From the NCBI RefSeq assembly GCF_048265165.1, contig NZ_JBLXCD010000001.1, positions 124,001 through 188,000 of the forward strand: a stretch of 64,000 nt of DNA, given 5' to 3'. A program made the position numbers and the translations under genes. Positions 8,486 through 16,565 of this stretch are shown in pieces. Each line of letters begins with the position of its first letter. Position 1 is the stretch's first letter. The notes under the pieces were generated by a model. It was not told where the DNA came from and searched no databases. It saw only the letters and a list, made by a program, of their open reading frames with translations. This DNA comes from Oceanospirillum sp048265165 (GTDB taxonomy: Bacteria; Pseudomonadota; Gammaproteobacteria; Pseudomonadales; Halomonadaceae).

Positions 8486-9694
8486 ATGAAGATTCAACAA
8501 GGACAGTTTAATCTGCGATCCAGTCATGAGGCTATTCAGCGACTGACAAAGGAAGAGTCTCTGCAGATTGTGAAGCGTACAGACGGCAAAGATCAGGTTC
8601 TGACGTACCAAAATAAAACAGATGCTACCCAGGTTTCACTGAGCTACTACGGATCGGCTAACACGGCTTCTCAGGGGGCTGACGGAGATGATACCTATGG
8701 TCGTTTTCCGGTGCCGGGCCGCCAGACTGATGCTCAGGAACAGGTGCCGTCTGACCGTCTGGGAACGGATACGTCCGGTGTGTCAGCGGATCCTCTTGAT
8801 AATGGGTTGGCACTGGATGCTGACGCGATATCAGATCTTCGTATGTTGGCCTTTGTTCAGCTAATGGAGCAGATGTTTGGCCTCAGAATCTCGCTGGATG
8901 ACTCTCATTTGTCAGAAGAAGATCTGAAGGATATACAGAAGCTGCGTGGGCTTGGAGAGCAGATGGATGCGATGAAGCCTGCTAATCAACGTGCGGCAGC
9001 CGGTGATCAGCCTCCGCCAAGTAATGGCCAGCAGATAACCTATAGCGCGACAACCTTCTACCATGAGGAAGAGCATACGCATATGGAGGCAAAGGGCAAG
9101 GTGATTACGGAAGATGGCCGTGAACTTGAACTGTCCCTTGATCTCAATATGAGCCGTAGCTTTCAGTCTGAAAGTTTTGTTCAGTTTTCAGAAGGAAATC
9201 TGAAAGATCCGCTGGTCATTAATTTTGACCGACCCAGTGTTGGACTGAGCGATAAGTTGCACTTCCAGTTTGATCTGGATGCCGATGGTGAAGACGAAGC
9301 GCTGCCAGAGCTGTTAGCCGGTTCCGGCTATCTGGCGCTGGATCTCAATGATGATGGTGTTATCAATTCTGGTAATGAGTTATTTGGCGCCAAAAGTGGT
9401 GATGGTTTTGAAGAGCTGGCGCAATACGACGATGATGGTAACGGTTTTATTGATGAAAATGATGCCGTCTTCAGTCAGCTGAAAATATGGGTGCCCAAAG
9501 GTGAGGGCGAGAGTGAGTTATACGCACTGCTGGATAAGGATGTTGGTGCCATCTACCTGAAGTCGGAGCAGACCCCTTTTGCTCTGAAAACTGAAACAGG
9601 CAACAGAACTCAGGGCTATGTCAGGGAGTCCGGTGTACTCCTGAAGGAGTCCGGAGGTATCGCCTCAGTTCAGCAGATTGATCTGAAGGTTTAA
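8486..9694 (+). CDS. Uncharacterised protein with EF-hand/dockerin-like calcium loops
   Basis: A 402-aa acidic protein of unknown function. The first 120 residues are polar and low in complexity. The C-terminal half carries two EF-hand-like loops: LDLNDDGVINSGNELFG (about 284-300) and YDDDGNGFIDENDAVF (about 313-328), with Asp/Asn at alternate positions as in calcium binders. Nothing resembles a signal peptide. The start was moved to the ATG at 8486, since GAGG lies 6 nt upstream; a TTG four codons earlier overlaps that site. Similar calcium-loop proteins occur widely in marine gammaproteobacteria without an assigned role. It could be a calcium-responsive cytoplasmic or secreted protein. Confidence 0.75.
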   Translation: MKIQQGQFNLRSSHEAIQRLTKEESLQIVKRTDGKDQVLTYQNKTDATQVSLSYYGSANTASQGADGDDTYGRFPVPGRQTDAQEQVPSDRLGTDTSGVSADPLDNGLALDADAISDLRMLAFVQLMEQMFGLRISLDDSHLSEEDLKDIQKLRGLGEQMDAMKPANQRAAAGDQPPPSNGQQITYSATTFYHEEEHTHMEAKGKVITEDGRELELSLDLNMSRSFQSESFVQFSEGNLKDPLVINFDRPSVGLSDKLHFQFDLDADGEDEALPELLAGSGYLALDLNDDGVINSGNELFGAKSGDGFEELAQYDDDGNGFIDENDAVFSQLKIWVPKGEGESELYALLDKDVGAIYLKSEQTPFALKTETGNRTQGYVRESGVLLKESGGIASVQQIDLKV

Positions 9695-9711
9695 TCTGAC
9701 CCAGTACAGAG

Positions 9712-9752
9712 AAAAACACCGCTGGCGGCAGCAGAGCCTCAGCGGTGTTTTT
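9712..9752. terminator. Bidirectional terminator between convergent genes
   Basis: A 13-bp stem (AAAAACACCGCTG/CAGCGGTGTTTTT) with A-runs on the left and T-runs on the right serves both the EF-hand-like gene and the convergent purC. Confidence 0.85.
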
Positions 9753-9783
9753 GTTGATACAGCTATATCTGATTGTCCGGTGA

Positions 9784-10902
9784 TCAGTCGATCAGTCCGT
9801 ATTGATCCCGCAGAATGCTGATGATTTCGCCCTTAGGGTTATCGGAAAGCCGTAGTTTTTCTCCGGTCACTTTCTCTGCGATATCGATGTAAGTTCGGGA
9901 TACATTCATCAGTGCTTCCAGTGGCAGGGCATTGTCACGGGCCAATGCTTCACGCTCACTCATGCGGTCTTTGTTCAGCAGAATATCCGGTTCCGGGAAG
10001 TGGTTCAGCAGCATCTGACGAAAACCCTCTTTGGATTTTTCGACCACCTGGCCTTCACGATAAGCCGGGCCATCCCAGATGCGGGAAGAATCCGGTGTAC
10101 CCACTTCATCCATGTAGATCAGTTTGTCATTACCCTCGGCATCTGTGACGTAGCCAAATTCAAACTTGGTATCGACAAAGACCTGATCCAACGCTGCCAG
10201 TGCATCGCTGATTACGGAAAAACCCTCCTTCAGCAGCTTTTCATACTGAGCAATATCTTCCTGGCCTTGGAAGTTAAAGGCAGCAAAGTTATCGATGATG
10301 TTGTCACGGGTAATATTTACATCATCTGCCTCAGGAACCCCCGGAATGCCTTTAAGCACACCCTTGGTAGATGGGGTGATCAGCAGCTCCGGCAGCTTTT
10401 GATCCTTCTGTAAGCCTTCCGGCAGCTCTATACCGCAGAAGTTACGTTCGCCCTTACTGTATGCCCGCCACATGGAGCCGGTGATGTATTGGCGGCAGAT
10501 CGCTTCGATCATGACGGGTCTGGCTTTTTGTACGATCCAGACAAAAGGGTGCGGGATATCCAGAATATGACTGTCTGCCAGACCGTTTTCACGGAATAAC
10601 TTAAACCAGTGATTTGAGATGGCATTCAGCGCGGCCCCTTTGCCGGGAACACCCTGCATGCCCCCTTCGCCGTGCCAGATACAGTCGAATGCTGAGATAC
10701 GATCACTGATCACCATAATCGCCAGGGGAGCATCAGGCTGGACGTTATAGCCTTTTTCCTGAATCAGACGGCGGCTGTCCTCTTCCGTTAGCCAGTATAC
10801 AGAACGGACTTTGCCGCTATGAACCGGCTGATGGGTACGGATTGGCAGATCGTTGTTTACTGCTAATACTTGATTGGCAATGGAAGGGTTTGCAGGGTTC
10901 AT
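9784..10902 (-). CDS. purC: Phosphoribosylaminoimidazole-succinocarboxamide synthase (SAICAR synthase)
   Basis: A 372-aa enzyme of de novo purine synthesis that joins CAIR and aspartate using ATP. Visible family features are SGKVRSVYWL near the N-terminus (nucleotide-binding strand), DRISAFDCIW, ARPVMIEAICRQYITGS, and the C-terminal FVDTKFEFGY and DEVGTPDSSRIW. It belongs to the long variant (about 365-370 aa) seen in several marine gammaproteobacteria, not the 237-aa enterobacterial form. The gene is a single unit ending in a shared terminator. No obvious PurR box was found in the 145 bp upstream. Confidence 0.95.
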   Translation of the reverse strand: MNPANPSIANQVLAVNNDLPIRTHQPVHSGKVRSVYWLTEEDSRRLIQEKGYNVQPDAPLAIMVISDRISAFDCIWHGEGGMQGVPGKGAALNAISNHWFKLFRENGLADSHILDIPHPFVWIVQKARPVMIEAICRQYITGSMWRAYSKGERNFCGIELPEGLQKDQKLPELLITPSTKGVLKGIPGVPEADDVNITRDNIIDNFAAFNFQGQEDIAQYEKLLKEGFSVISDALAALDQVFVDTKFEFGYVTDAEGNDKLIYMDEVGTPDSSRIWDGPAYREGQVVEKSKEGFRQMLLNHFPEPDILLNKDRMSEREALARDNALPLEALMNVSRTYIDIAEKVTGEKLRLSDNPKGEIISILRDQYGLID

Positions 10903-11047
10903 GGCATCAGTTCCTGTAAGAAACGGTCAAAATTAAGAAGCCTCTCAGCATAGTCGATATCTGGGGATACCGACCCGGCTGAAAGGCTTTAAATCAGATC
11001 TGTAGCAAGCGGTTTTAATCAGAGGTTAATCAACATAGAAACCAGAA

Positions 11048-11464
11048 TTACAGGTTTTTAAACGCATCCGGATCATTGGTGATATCAACATCAACACTGG
11101 GTGATGGGATGATGTAATCGTACACCCGCTCCCAGCCATCTTCGGCAGCCCCCGGTGGGCGCTCCCAGACAGTACCGGCGTTATAATCCATCAGATCCGT
11201 GATGGTCGGGTCCGCTTTACACATGGCTTCAACCGGCGCTGTCATCATATTATTCAGCTCATCTGCCAGATATTCTTCAGACTCATACCCGCTGTACATA
11301 CGCCACCCGGTGTCATTGAGGTGGTCAGGGACGGTTTTGTACATAAAGCGAATGGGCATACGTTCTTCGATAACCATGCGGGAAACCAGGCATAAAAAAC
11401 CGTTTTTGGTTTGATTGGTTTCCAGTTCAGGGGTTTTAGGGGCGTCGATATCAGGCGTACGCAT
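11048..11464 (-). CDS. DUF2185 (Imm33-like) protein
   Basis: A 138-aa cytoplasmic protein resembling the DUF2185 / Imm33 family. FLCLVSRMVIEERMPIRFMY, then DTGWRMYSGYES and a late ITDLMDYNAGTVWER fit this family well. Some relatives are predicted immunity proteins of polymorphic toxin systems, but many are lone housekeeping-region genes. Here no toxin gene is adjacent, so an immunity role is not supported. It is transcribed in the same direction as purC, 145 bp upstream of it. Confidence 0.8.
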   Translation of the reverse strand: MRTPDIDAPKTPELETNQTKNGFLCLVSRMVIEERMPIRFMYKTVPDHLNDTGWRMYSGYESEEYLADELNNMMTAPVEAMCKADPTITDLMDYNAGTVWERPPGAAEDGWERVYDYIIPSPSVDVDITNDPDAFKNL

Positions 11465-11559
11465 AGGCTGCTCGCTTTATTTCGGTGAAAAGGTTGCGGT
11501 GTAAAAGGTGTTGTATCCAAATAAGGCGGGTATTCTAATACAGACGGAAGCAGAACGGA

Positions 11560-11613
11560 ATTTCCGGCGGCCCGGAAATCAAAATGCCGCAGGTCAGAAG
11601 ACCCCGCGGCATT
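11560..11613 (-). terminator. Two stem-loops downstream of the DUF945 gene
   Basis: Two hairpins lie in tandem: an 8-bp stem ATTTCCGG/CCGGAAAT (11560-11579) and an 8-bp stem AATGCCGC/GCGGCATT (11583-11613). The second is followed by TTTTG on the minus strand, so it may weakly end the DUF945 transcript before the DUF2185 gene. Confidence 0.4.
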
Positions 11614-11685
11614 CAAGTAAAGCCAGGTGGTTTGAATTGCCCGACGGAAAGTAGACCACTGCCGGTGACCTCCCGTCAGAGTGAC

Positions 11686-12978
11686 TCAGCGCATTAGTAC
11701 ATCATTGATCGTCAGTTGACCATTTTCCATCTGTGCGTGAATCAGCATATCCTCTTCATCTTCCTGATAGGCTCCCATCTGATTCAATTGCATCGCCATC
11801 ATAGAAAAGACCGGCATAGAGTTGAACAGAGATTTGTTCACCGATGCGTTACTTTCCAGTTTCACATATTGCGCCAGAATCGGAGGAAAACTCAGAGCCT
11901 TGATCAGCTCCTGCTGACTGGTGTCCAAACTGAGGTTCATATCGCCATTGATACGCCCTTCAGTGGTTACCACATTAACATCGTGCAAACTAAACGTTGC
12001 AGCGTTTACCACATCGGCGAAAATCGGCAGAATCTCCTGTGCATCCTGTGGCGTCATCTGCTCGCTGTCCATCTCCTGGGCAACTTTCATCAGAGCTTCA
12101 GTCTGTTTTACCGTTGGGCCACTCAGCGTGTAGGAGAAACCGCTAGGCTCAAAGTCGTACAGCGTTTGGCCGAATTGGGCGATATGCAGCTTATCCAGCG
12201 ACCAGTTACCGGAATAATGTATGGTTTCATCCGCAGCTTGCTGTTTCTGGATATTCAGCTTGTCATTCAGGTTTAAAGAGGCGGACTGAATCTCGATCCG
12301 GTCATTGCTCAACCCCAGATGGCTGACATTGATATCATTACTATAGGACCAGATAAATTCGGTTTGCTGTTGGCCGGAACCTTTAATACTGGTTTCGCCA
12401 ACCGTCAGCTGGTTTCCTTCGGCATTTAGCTTAAGGCCATTCCAGATGCCGTTAAGGTCGTAGGTCGCATCACCGGCATCATAGTTCAGACGAATAATTC
12501 CGGGCTTCATTTTGATGACGCCGTTGTCCGGTGTCAGAGTGAAGCCTTCAATGTAAGTGTTCAGGACGGACTTGTCAGCCGAGATCTCGCCATCAAAATG
12601 CAGAGGTACTTTGTCGTCAAAATCTTTCAGGCTTTCTTTCATCTCCTCGGTGACAACGACCTCGGAAATAAACTCCGCCCCTGTGAATCCGTGACTGATC
12701 TGATGTCTGATATCAACGTAGGGAGCAGTGCCGTCAGCCTGAATAACCGATGGTTCGTTAAGCAGGATGCGGGTTATCAGTGAGCTGTCGTAGGCATTTT
12801 TCTGGTAATCCATAACCTGAATCTCAAGGCCGGAGGAACCTTGTTGCGCATTGGCTGAGGCTACAGCAAGCGTAATCTGTTGCTGTACCGTGTCCCCAAC
12901 TTTTACCGGGATATAAGCCGCAGTGGCCGCGCCAACGGCTCCAGCACCGATCAAAATCCCTGCTGTAATTTTGTTCAT
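11686..12978 (-). CDS. DUF945 (YdgA-like) envelope protein
   Basis: A 430-aa protein of the DUF945 / YdgA family. One N-terminal membrane anchor (ITAGILIGAGAVGAATAAYI) is followed by a beta-rich periplasmic body with repeated strand patterns, as in AsmA-like lipid-transfer-type folds. Enterobacterial YdgA is an inner-membrane protein of poorly known role. It is divergent from the DUF748/AsmA-like gene with a 220-bp shared upstream region, and both encode membrane-anchored beta-rich envelope proteins, so shared control is plausible. Confidence 0.85.
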   Translation of the reverse strand: MNKITAGILIGAGAVGAATAAYIPVKVGDTVQQQITLAVASANAQQGSSGLEIQVMDYQKNAYDSSLITRILLNEPSVIQADGTAPYVDIRHQISHGFTGAEFISEVVVTEEMKESLKDFDDKVPLHFDGEISADKSVLNTYIEGFTLTPDNGVIKMKPGIIRLNYDAGDATYDLNGIWNGLKLNAEGNQLTVGETSIKGSGQQQTEFIWSYSNDINVSHLGLSNDRIEIQSASLNLNDKLNIQKQQAADETIHYSGNWSLDKLHIAQFGQTLYDFEPSGFSYTLSGPTVKQTEALMKVAQEMDSEQMTPQDAQEILPIFADVVNAATFSLHDVNVVTTEGRINGDMNLSLDTSQQELIKALSFPPILAQYVKLESNASVNKSLFNSMPVFSMMAMQLNQMGAYQEDEEDMLIHAQMENGQLTINDVLMR

Positions 12979-13051
12979 TCAAGATAATCCTGTTTCTTTT
13001 AGGTAGGGCTAATTTTTACTGATAAAGTAGTCAAGGATGGCTTTTAATTGG

Positions 13052-13066
13052 CAACAATTTTTGTTG
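13052..13066. promoter_or_regulatory. Small inverted repeat between divergent envelope genes
   Basis: CAACAA-TTT-TTGTTG is a perfect 6-bp inverted repeat in the 220-bp gap between the DUF945 and DUF748 genes, 73 bp before the former's start. It could be an operator serving both genes; nothing else supports this. Confidence 0.25.
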
Positions 13067-13198
13067 TCATACCACGCTTTCCGGTCAGTGCTAGTATTAC
13101 GATGCTGATCAGTAAAGACAAGCTGGCGCAATGGTCTAACATTTCAAAGTGTTTACCTGATTTTTTCAACTGCTATTTCCAACGAGTTTTGTGAGTAA

Positions 13199-15580
13199 AT
13201 GAAATTTCTGCTCTCTGGGTTACGCACCCTGATTATCGCTGTAACTGTTTTTATTCTATTCATTCTGATCGCCCTGAGTCAGGGTTGGCACACCCGGCTG
13301 GTCAACCATTTTGCTGAACCGTATAAGATTCAGGTGGGCCATACCCAGATAGACTGGTTCCCACTTTCTCTGATTGTTGAGAAGTTGTCTGTGGGGGAGG
13401 GCGCGTCGGCTTTTACCCTGGACTCATTGGAAATCCAGACCCGATATAGCGTACTGGCGGGAGAGCCCCTGCAGCTGTTTGTTAAGCTGGAGGGCGGTCA
13501 GGTAGGCTATCGGCAGTTACCGGCAGAAACGGAAGCGGGCTGGCAGGTTGCAGGTTTGAGTATCGGCCAATGGCAGCAGGTGTTTACTTCTGAGGCGCAG
13601 GGCCCGGAGAATAACAGCGAAGATCTGGCCGGTAATGATCCTGCTGAGGCCTCTGCATCCGAGTTTGTGGTGCATCTTAATAGCCTTGAAATCAGTGACC
13701 TGAACGTTAACAGCGAAAAAAACGGCCTGCCTGATCTGCAGCTGAAGCGTCTTCTTTTCAACCCTTTCTATACAGATCAACCGGAGACACTGTCATCTCT
13801 ACAGATGGAGCTGGTAACTGCCGGGGGCGAAATCAACATAACCGGCACATTATCGCCTTTATCTGCAGAGCCTTCCGCAGACTTTATGCTGAAGATAACG
13901 GATTTTGCACCGGATCAGCAGTGGCTGGCGCAGATACCCGAAGCATTACAGGTTGCTCTTGATACGGAACTTGATATTTCTGTTCGTCAGCTTGTATCGG
14001 AAATGCCAAATGAGGCCGGTGTAACAGAGAAGGCCGCCTTATCATCTCTCAAAGCACAGGTGACAGGTGATCTTCAGCTGAATAATCTGATTTGGCAGGC
14101 AGCCAACAAGGCTTCCCCTCAAGCTGCTGAAACACAACCTGAGCCGGAAGCTGAAGATGTACCCTCTGATAAATACGCACTGAAGCACTTTGCTCTGAAT
14201 GGGCTTGATATTCAGGTAGATATTGCCGATCTGCAGCATGCTGACCCTAAGGCTGTTGTAGGGGTAGAGCAGGTGATGCTTGAAACGCTTTCGGTGAACC
14301 AGCCGGGGTTGGACTTTCTGCTGCAAAGCATCGACCTGAAGATGCTCAGTATCCATGCTGATACCGAGTCAGCAGAGATTCAGACCGGTGTTCTTGAACT
14401 GGCCAACGGCGACCTTAAATTTGAACTGGCGAAGGCAAAAGAGTCCACCACACAAGCCTCTTCTGCAAAAGTGCCGCCTGAAGCTGGTCAGCCCTCTCAC
14501 TCTGATGATTCAGGTGTTATCGCTGAGGCTCAGCCTGATCAGGCTCCGACAGCCTATGAGGTACGCTACACAGGGCAAGCGATTCAACTGTTAAACCAGA
14601 AAATTGACTTTCGTGACCTGAATCTTACGGATGCACCTCTGACTCAGCTTGAACTCACCTCGTTACAGCTGGATCAGCCCCGATACCCGGCAAAAACCCC
14701 GTTTCCCTGGGCTGCGGAGCTATGGCTGAATGGCCAGAGTCACTGGCTGATGAATGGCGACCTGCAAACGGCACCGCTTAAAGTAAACCTGAATATTGAT
14801 CAGTCCGGTCTGAACCTCCCGGATATCAGTCCTTACAGTGAGTACTACGCTGAGATCGTATTTGATGAAGGGGTCATGGATAATAAAATTCAGTTTGAGA
14901 TCACCCCTGATAGCCTGAAAGGTGAACTGGGCTTTGGTTTTAATAAGCTGGATATGGAGATGAAAGGCGGTCTGGCTAATCTCAACTTACCGGTAAAAAC
15001 AGCATTTTCAATGCTGGAGGATGCCAGTGACCGGATCGAGCTGGAGCTGAAGCTGGATAAAAAAGGTGAAGAGCTGAACGTGGGAGCTTCTGCCATTGTT
15101 AAAGAGCTGCTTCTGGCCGCCAGCCAGAAAGGAACCTTTGCCTATCTTAAGTATACGCTACAGCCCTACGGCGCACTGCTGACGCTGAAAGACGTTGGCA
15201 CCAGTCTGATGAAAAGTGGTGATATTCCTCTTGAGCCTGTCGTTCTGGAGCCGCTGCAGGCTGAACTGACGGCTAATCAGAAAGGCTATGCACTGAAAAT
15301 AAGTCAGATTCTGCAGGATAAAAAGGATCTGAGGCTGAATTATTGCTACTTTGCCTCAGAAGAAGAGCGCATGGCTTTGCTTGAGCAACAGGGAGATAGC
15401 GTCCTGGCGGCATCCGCATTTAAAAGTTTGAATCAGAATCGGTTAACGGAATGGCGTAAGCTGTTTGCGGCTCAGGGATTGTCAGGTCGTATGAGCCAGT
15501 GCTCACCGGAGCAGCAGAAGGCCCGACAGCTTGAAGAGTCATCCAGCCAAAGCCAATTTACGATCTTGTTAACGCCCTGA
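13199..15580 (+). CDS. DUF748 / AsmA-like envelope protein
   Basis: A 793-aa protein anchored by one N-terminal helix (LRTLIIAVTVFILFILIALS) with a long periplasmic part. It resembles DUF748/AsmA-like proteins, which have repeated beta strands and are linked to outer-membrane integrity or phospholipid movement. The C-terminal part (DIPLEPVVLEPLQAELTANQ, then a Cys pair in LNYCYF and MSQCSP) fits the DUF748 tail. Two Ala/Glu/Pro-rich linkers interrupt the strands (about 138-155 and 300-318). Function is inferred from the family only. Confidence 0.8.
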   Translation: MKFLLSGLRTLIIAVTVFILFILIALSQGWHTRLVNHFAEPYKIQVGHTQIDWFPLSLIVEKLSVGEGASAFTLDSLEIQTRYSVLAGEPLQLFVKLEGGQVGYRQLPAETEAGWQVAGLSIGQWQQVFTSEAQGPENNSEDLAGNDPAEASASEFVVHLNSLEISDLNVNSEKNGLPDLQLKRLLFNPFYTDQPETLSSLQMELVTAGGEINITGTLSPLSAEPSADFMLKITDFAPDQQWLAQIPEALQVALDTELDISVRQLVSEMPNEAGVTEKAALSSLKAQVTGDLQLNNLIWQAANKASPQAAETQPEPEAEDVPSDKYALKHFALNGLDIQVDIADLQHADPKAVVGVEQVMLETLSVNQPGLDFLLQSIDLKMLSIHADTESAEIQTGVLELANGDLKFELAKAKESTTQASSAKVPPEAGQPSHSDDSGVIAEAQPDQAPTAYEVRYTGQAIQLLNQKIDFRDLNLTDAPLTQLELTSLQLDQPRYPAKTPFPWAAELWLNGQSHWLMNGDLQTAPLKVNLNIDQSGLNLPDISPYSEYYAEIVFDEGVMDNKIQFEITPDSLKGELGFGFNKLDMEMKGGLANLNLPVKTAFSMLEDASDRIELELKLDKKGEELNVGASAIVKELLLAASQKGTFAYLKYTLQPYGALLTLKDVGTSLMKSGDIPLEPVVLEPLQAELTANQKGYALKISQILQDKKDLRLNYCYFASEEERMALLEQQGDSVLAASAFKSLNQNRLTEWRKLFAAQGLSGRMSQCSPEQQKARQLEESSSQSQFTILLTP

Positions 15581-15583
15581 TCC

Positions 15584-15627
15584 GTTGAAACTCTGACGGG
15601 CATAAGTTGAAATTCTGACCGGAATAA
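15584..15627 (+). repeat. Imperfect 22-bp tandem duplication after a stop codon
   Basis: Two adjacent 22-bp copies (15584-15605 and 15606-15627) match at 19 of 22 positions. The first begins three bases after the DUF748 stop codon. See the finding on recurrent 3'-flank duplications. Confidence 0.75.
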
Positions 15628-15704
15628 AAAGAGATCAAAAAACGCGTTGCTGATTTTTGCTACCTGATATAAAAAAGATGACGAGAATGATTAAGGAGAT
15701 ACTG

Positions 15705-16394
15705 ATGAAACTGCGGGTAGGAAAACGGTTACCCCTGGCTTTGATATTTGCAATTCTTGCAGGTTGTGCCAGCGATAATATTCAGGAGATCGAAGCGGGC
15801 TATGATGAGGATGGCGGTGCCGGGCCTGTGGCTATGTCCTATATTGATGATGTGGCAACCGATATACGGGGGCAGCAGGGCTTATTGGCAATTGCACGCT
15901 CTGATGCTGAGCTTATTCATACTCATGCCTCCCTTGCCATGCAGCGTGCCCAGGACTCTGACTGGGTCAAAATGCATGCGATACATATCCGCCATACTCT
16001 GGCACCGGCAAGTGCAGAGAGTGGAGCCGTTAGCAGTTACGGCCTGCTGAAAGCGGTTAACCATGTTAAGGATCGGGTAGAGCTTGCCATGGAGCAGAAT
16101 GATGCCTCCGATGCGATTGAGTTTCATGGGGAGCAGATTACCCTGAGCGCCGATTCAGTGCTGGAGCGCGGCCAACAGTTGCTGGCACTGGCAGATCAGA
16201 TTATTCATACGCCCCGTTACAGCGACCTGTCCGGTGAGGCACCCAAACTGGTTTTACTTGCGGAACAGATCCTGTCAGGTGAAGACCTGAACGGTGATGG
16301 TGAGATCAGCTGGGAGGATAATGAGCCTGGGCTTGATCAGGCAATGAAGTATCTGGATTATCTGAAGGAGAAAGAGCGTGCTTATGGTCAGTGA
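15705..16394 (+). CDS. Lipoprotein with an EF-hand-like loop
   Basis: A 229-aa predicted lipoprotein. The signal peptide ends in the lipobox ILAGC, and the body is mainly helical. A calcium-loop-like motif, EDLNGDGEISWEDNE, lies near residues 191-205. The ATG at 15705 is chosen because AAGGAGAT sits four bases upstream and it gives a normal signal peptide; an upstream frame opening adds 16 unlikely residues. It follows the DUF748 gene by 124 bp and may be co-transcribed. The family is not recognised; a calcium-binding or structural envelope role is a guess. Confidence 0.75.
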   Translation: MKLRVGKRLPLALIFAILAGCASDNIQEIEAGYDEDGGAGPVAMSYIDDVATDIRGQQGLLAIARSDAELIHTHASLAMQRAQDSDWVKMHAIHIRHTLAPASAESGAVSSYGLLKAVNHVKDRVELAMEQNDASDAIEFHGEQITLSADSVLERGQQLLALADQIIHTPRYSDLSGEAPKLVLLAEQILSGEDLNGDGEISWEDNEPGLDQAMKYLDYLKEKERAYGQ

Positions 16395-16565
16395 TGGCAC
16401 CAGAGAACGTGTTTGCTGACCAATGTCGTGACATATCAACCATTAATATTGATCAAGGATGATCGGGTAGTTTATTACTTTAGTGCGTATTAATGTATAT
16501 GTGTGGTAATATTGAGTAACTCCTGTTTTTTCTGTACAGAGTCCTTCCCGGTTTGAGAATTTCTT

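Noticed and set aside
11048..11464. Immunity gene of a polymorphic toxin
   Set aside because: No toxin or secretion gene is adjacent; it sits among housekeeping genes.
11716..12276. 186-aa plus-strand frame
   Set aside because: It is antisense to the DUF945 gene and rich in residues expected from a shadow frame.
16395..16565. Sigma-28 promoter for the chemoreceptor
   Set aside because: No TAAA and GCCGATAA pair at the correct spacing was found here or before the other two chemoreceptor genes.
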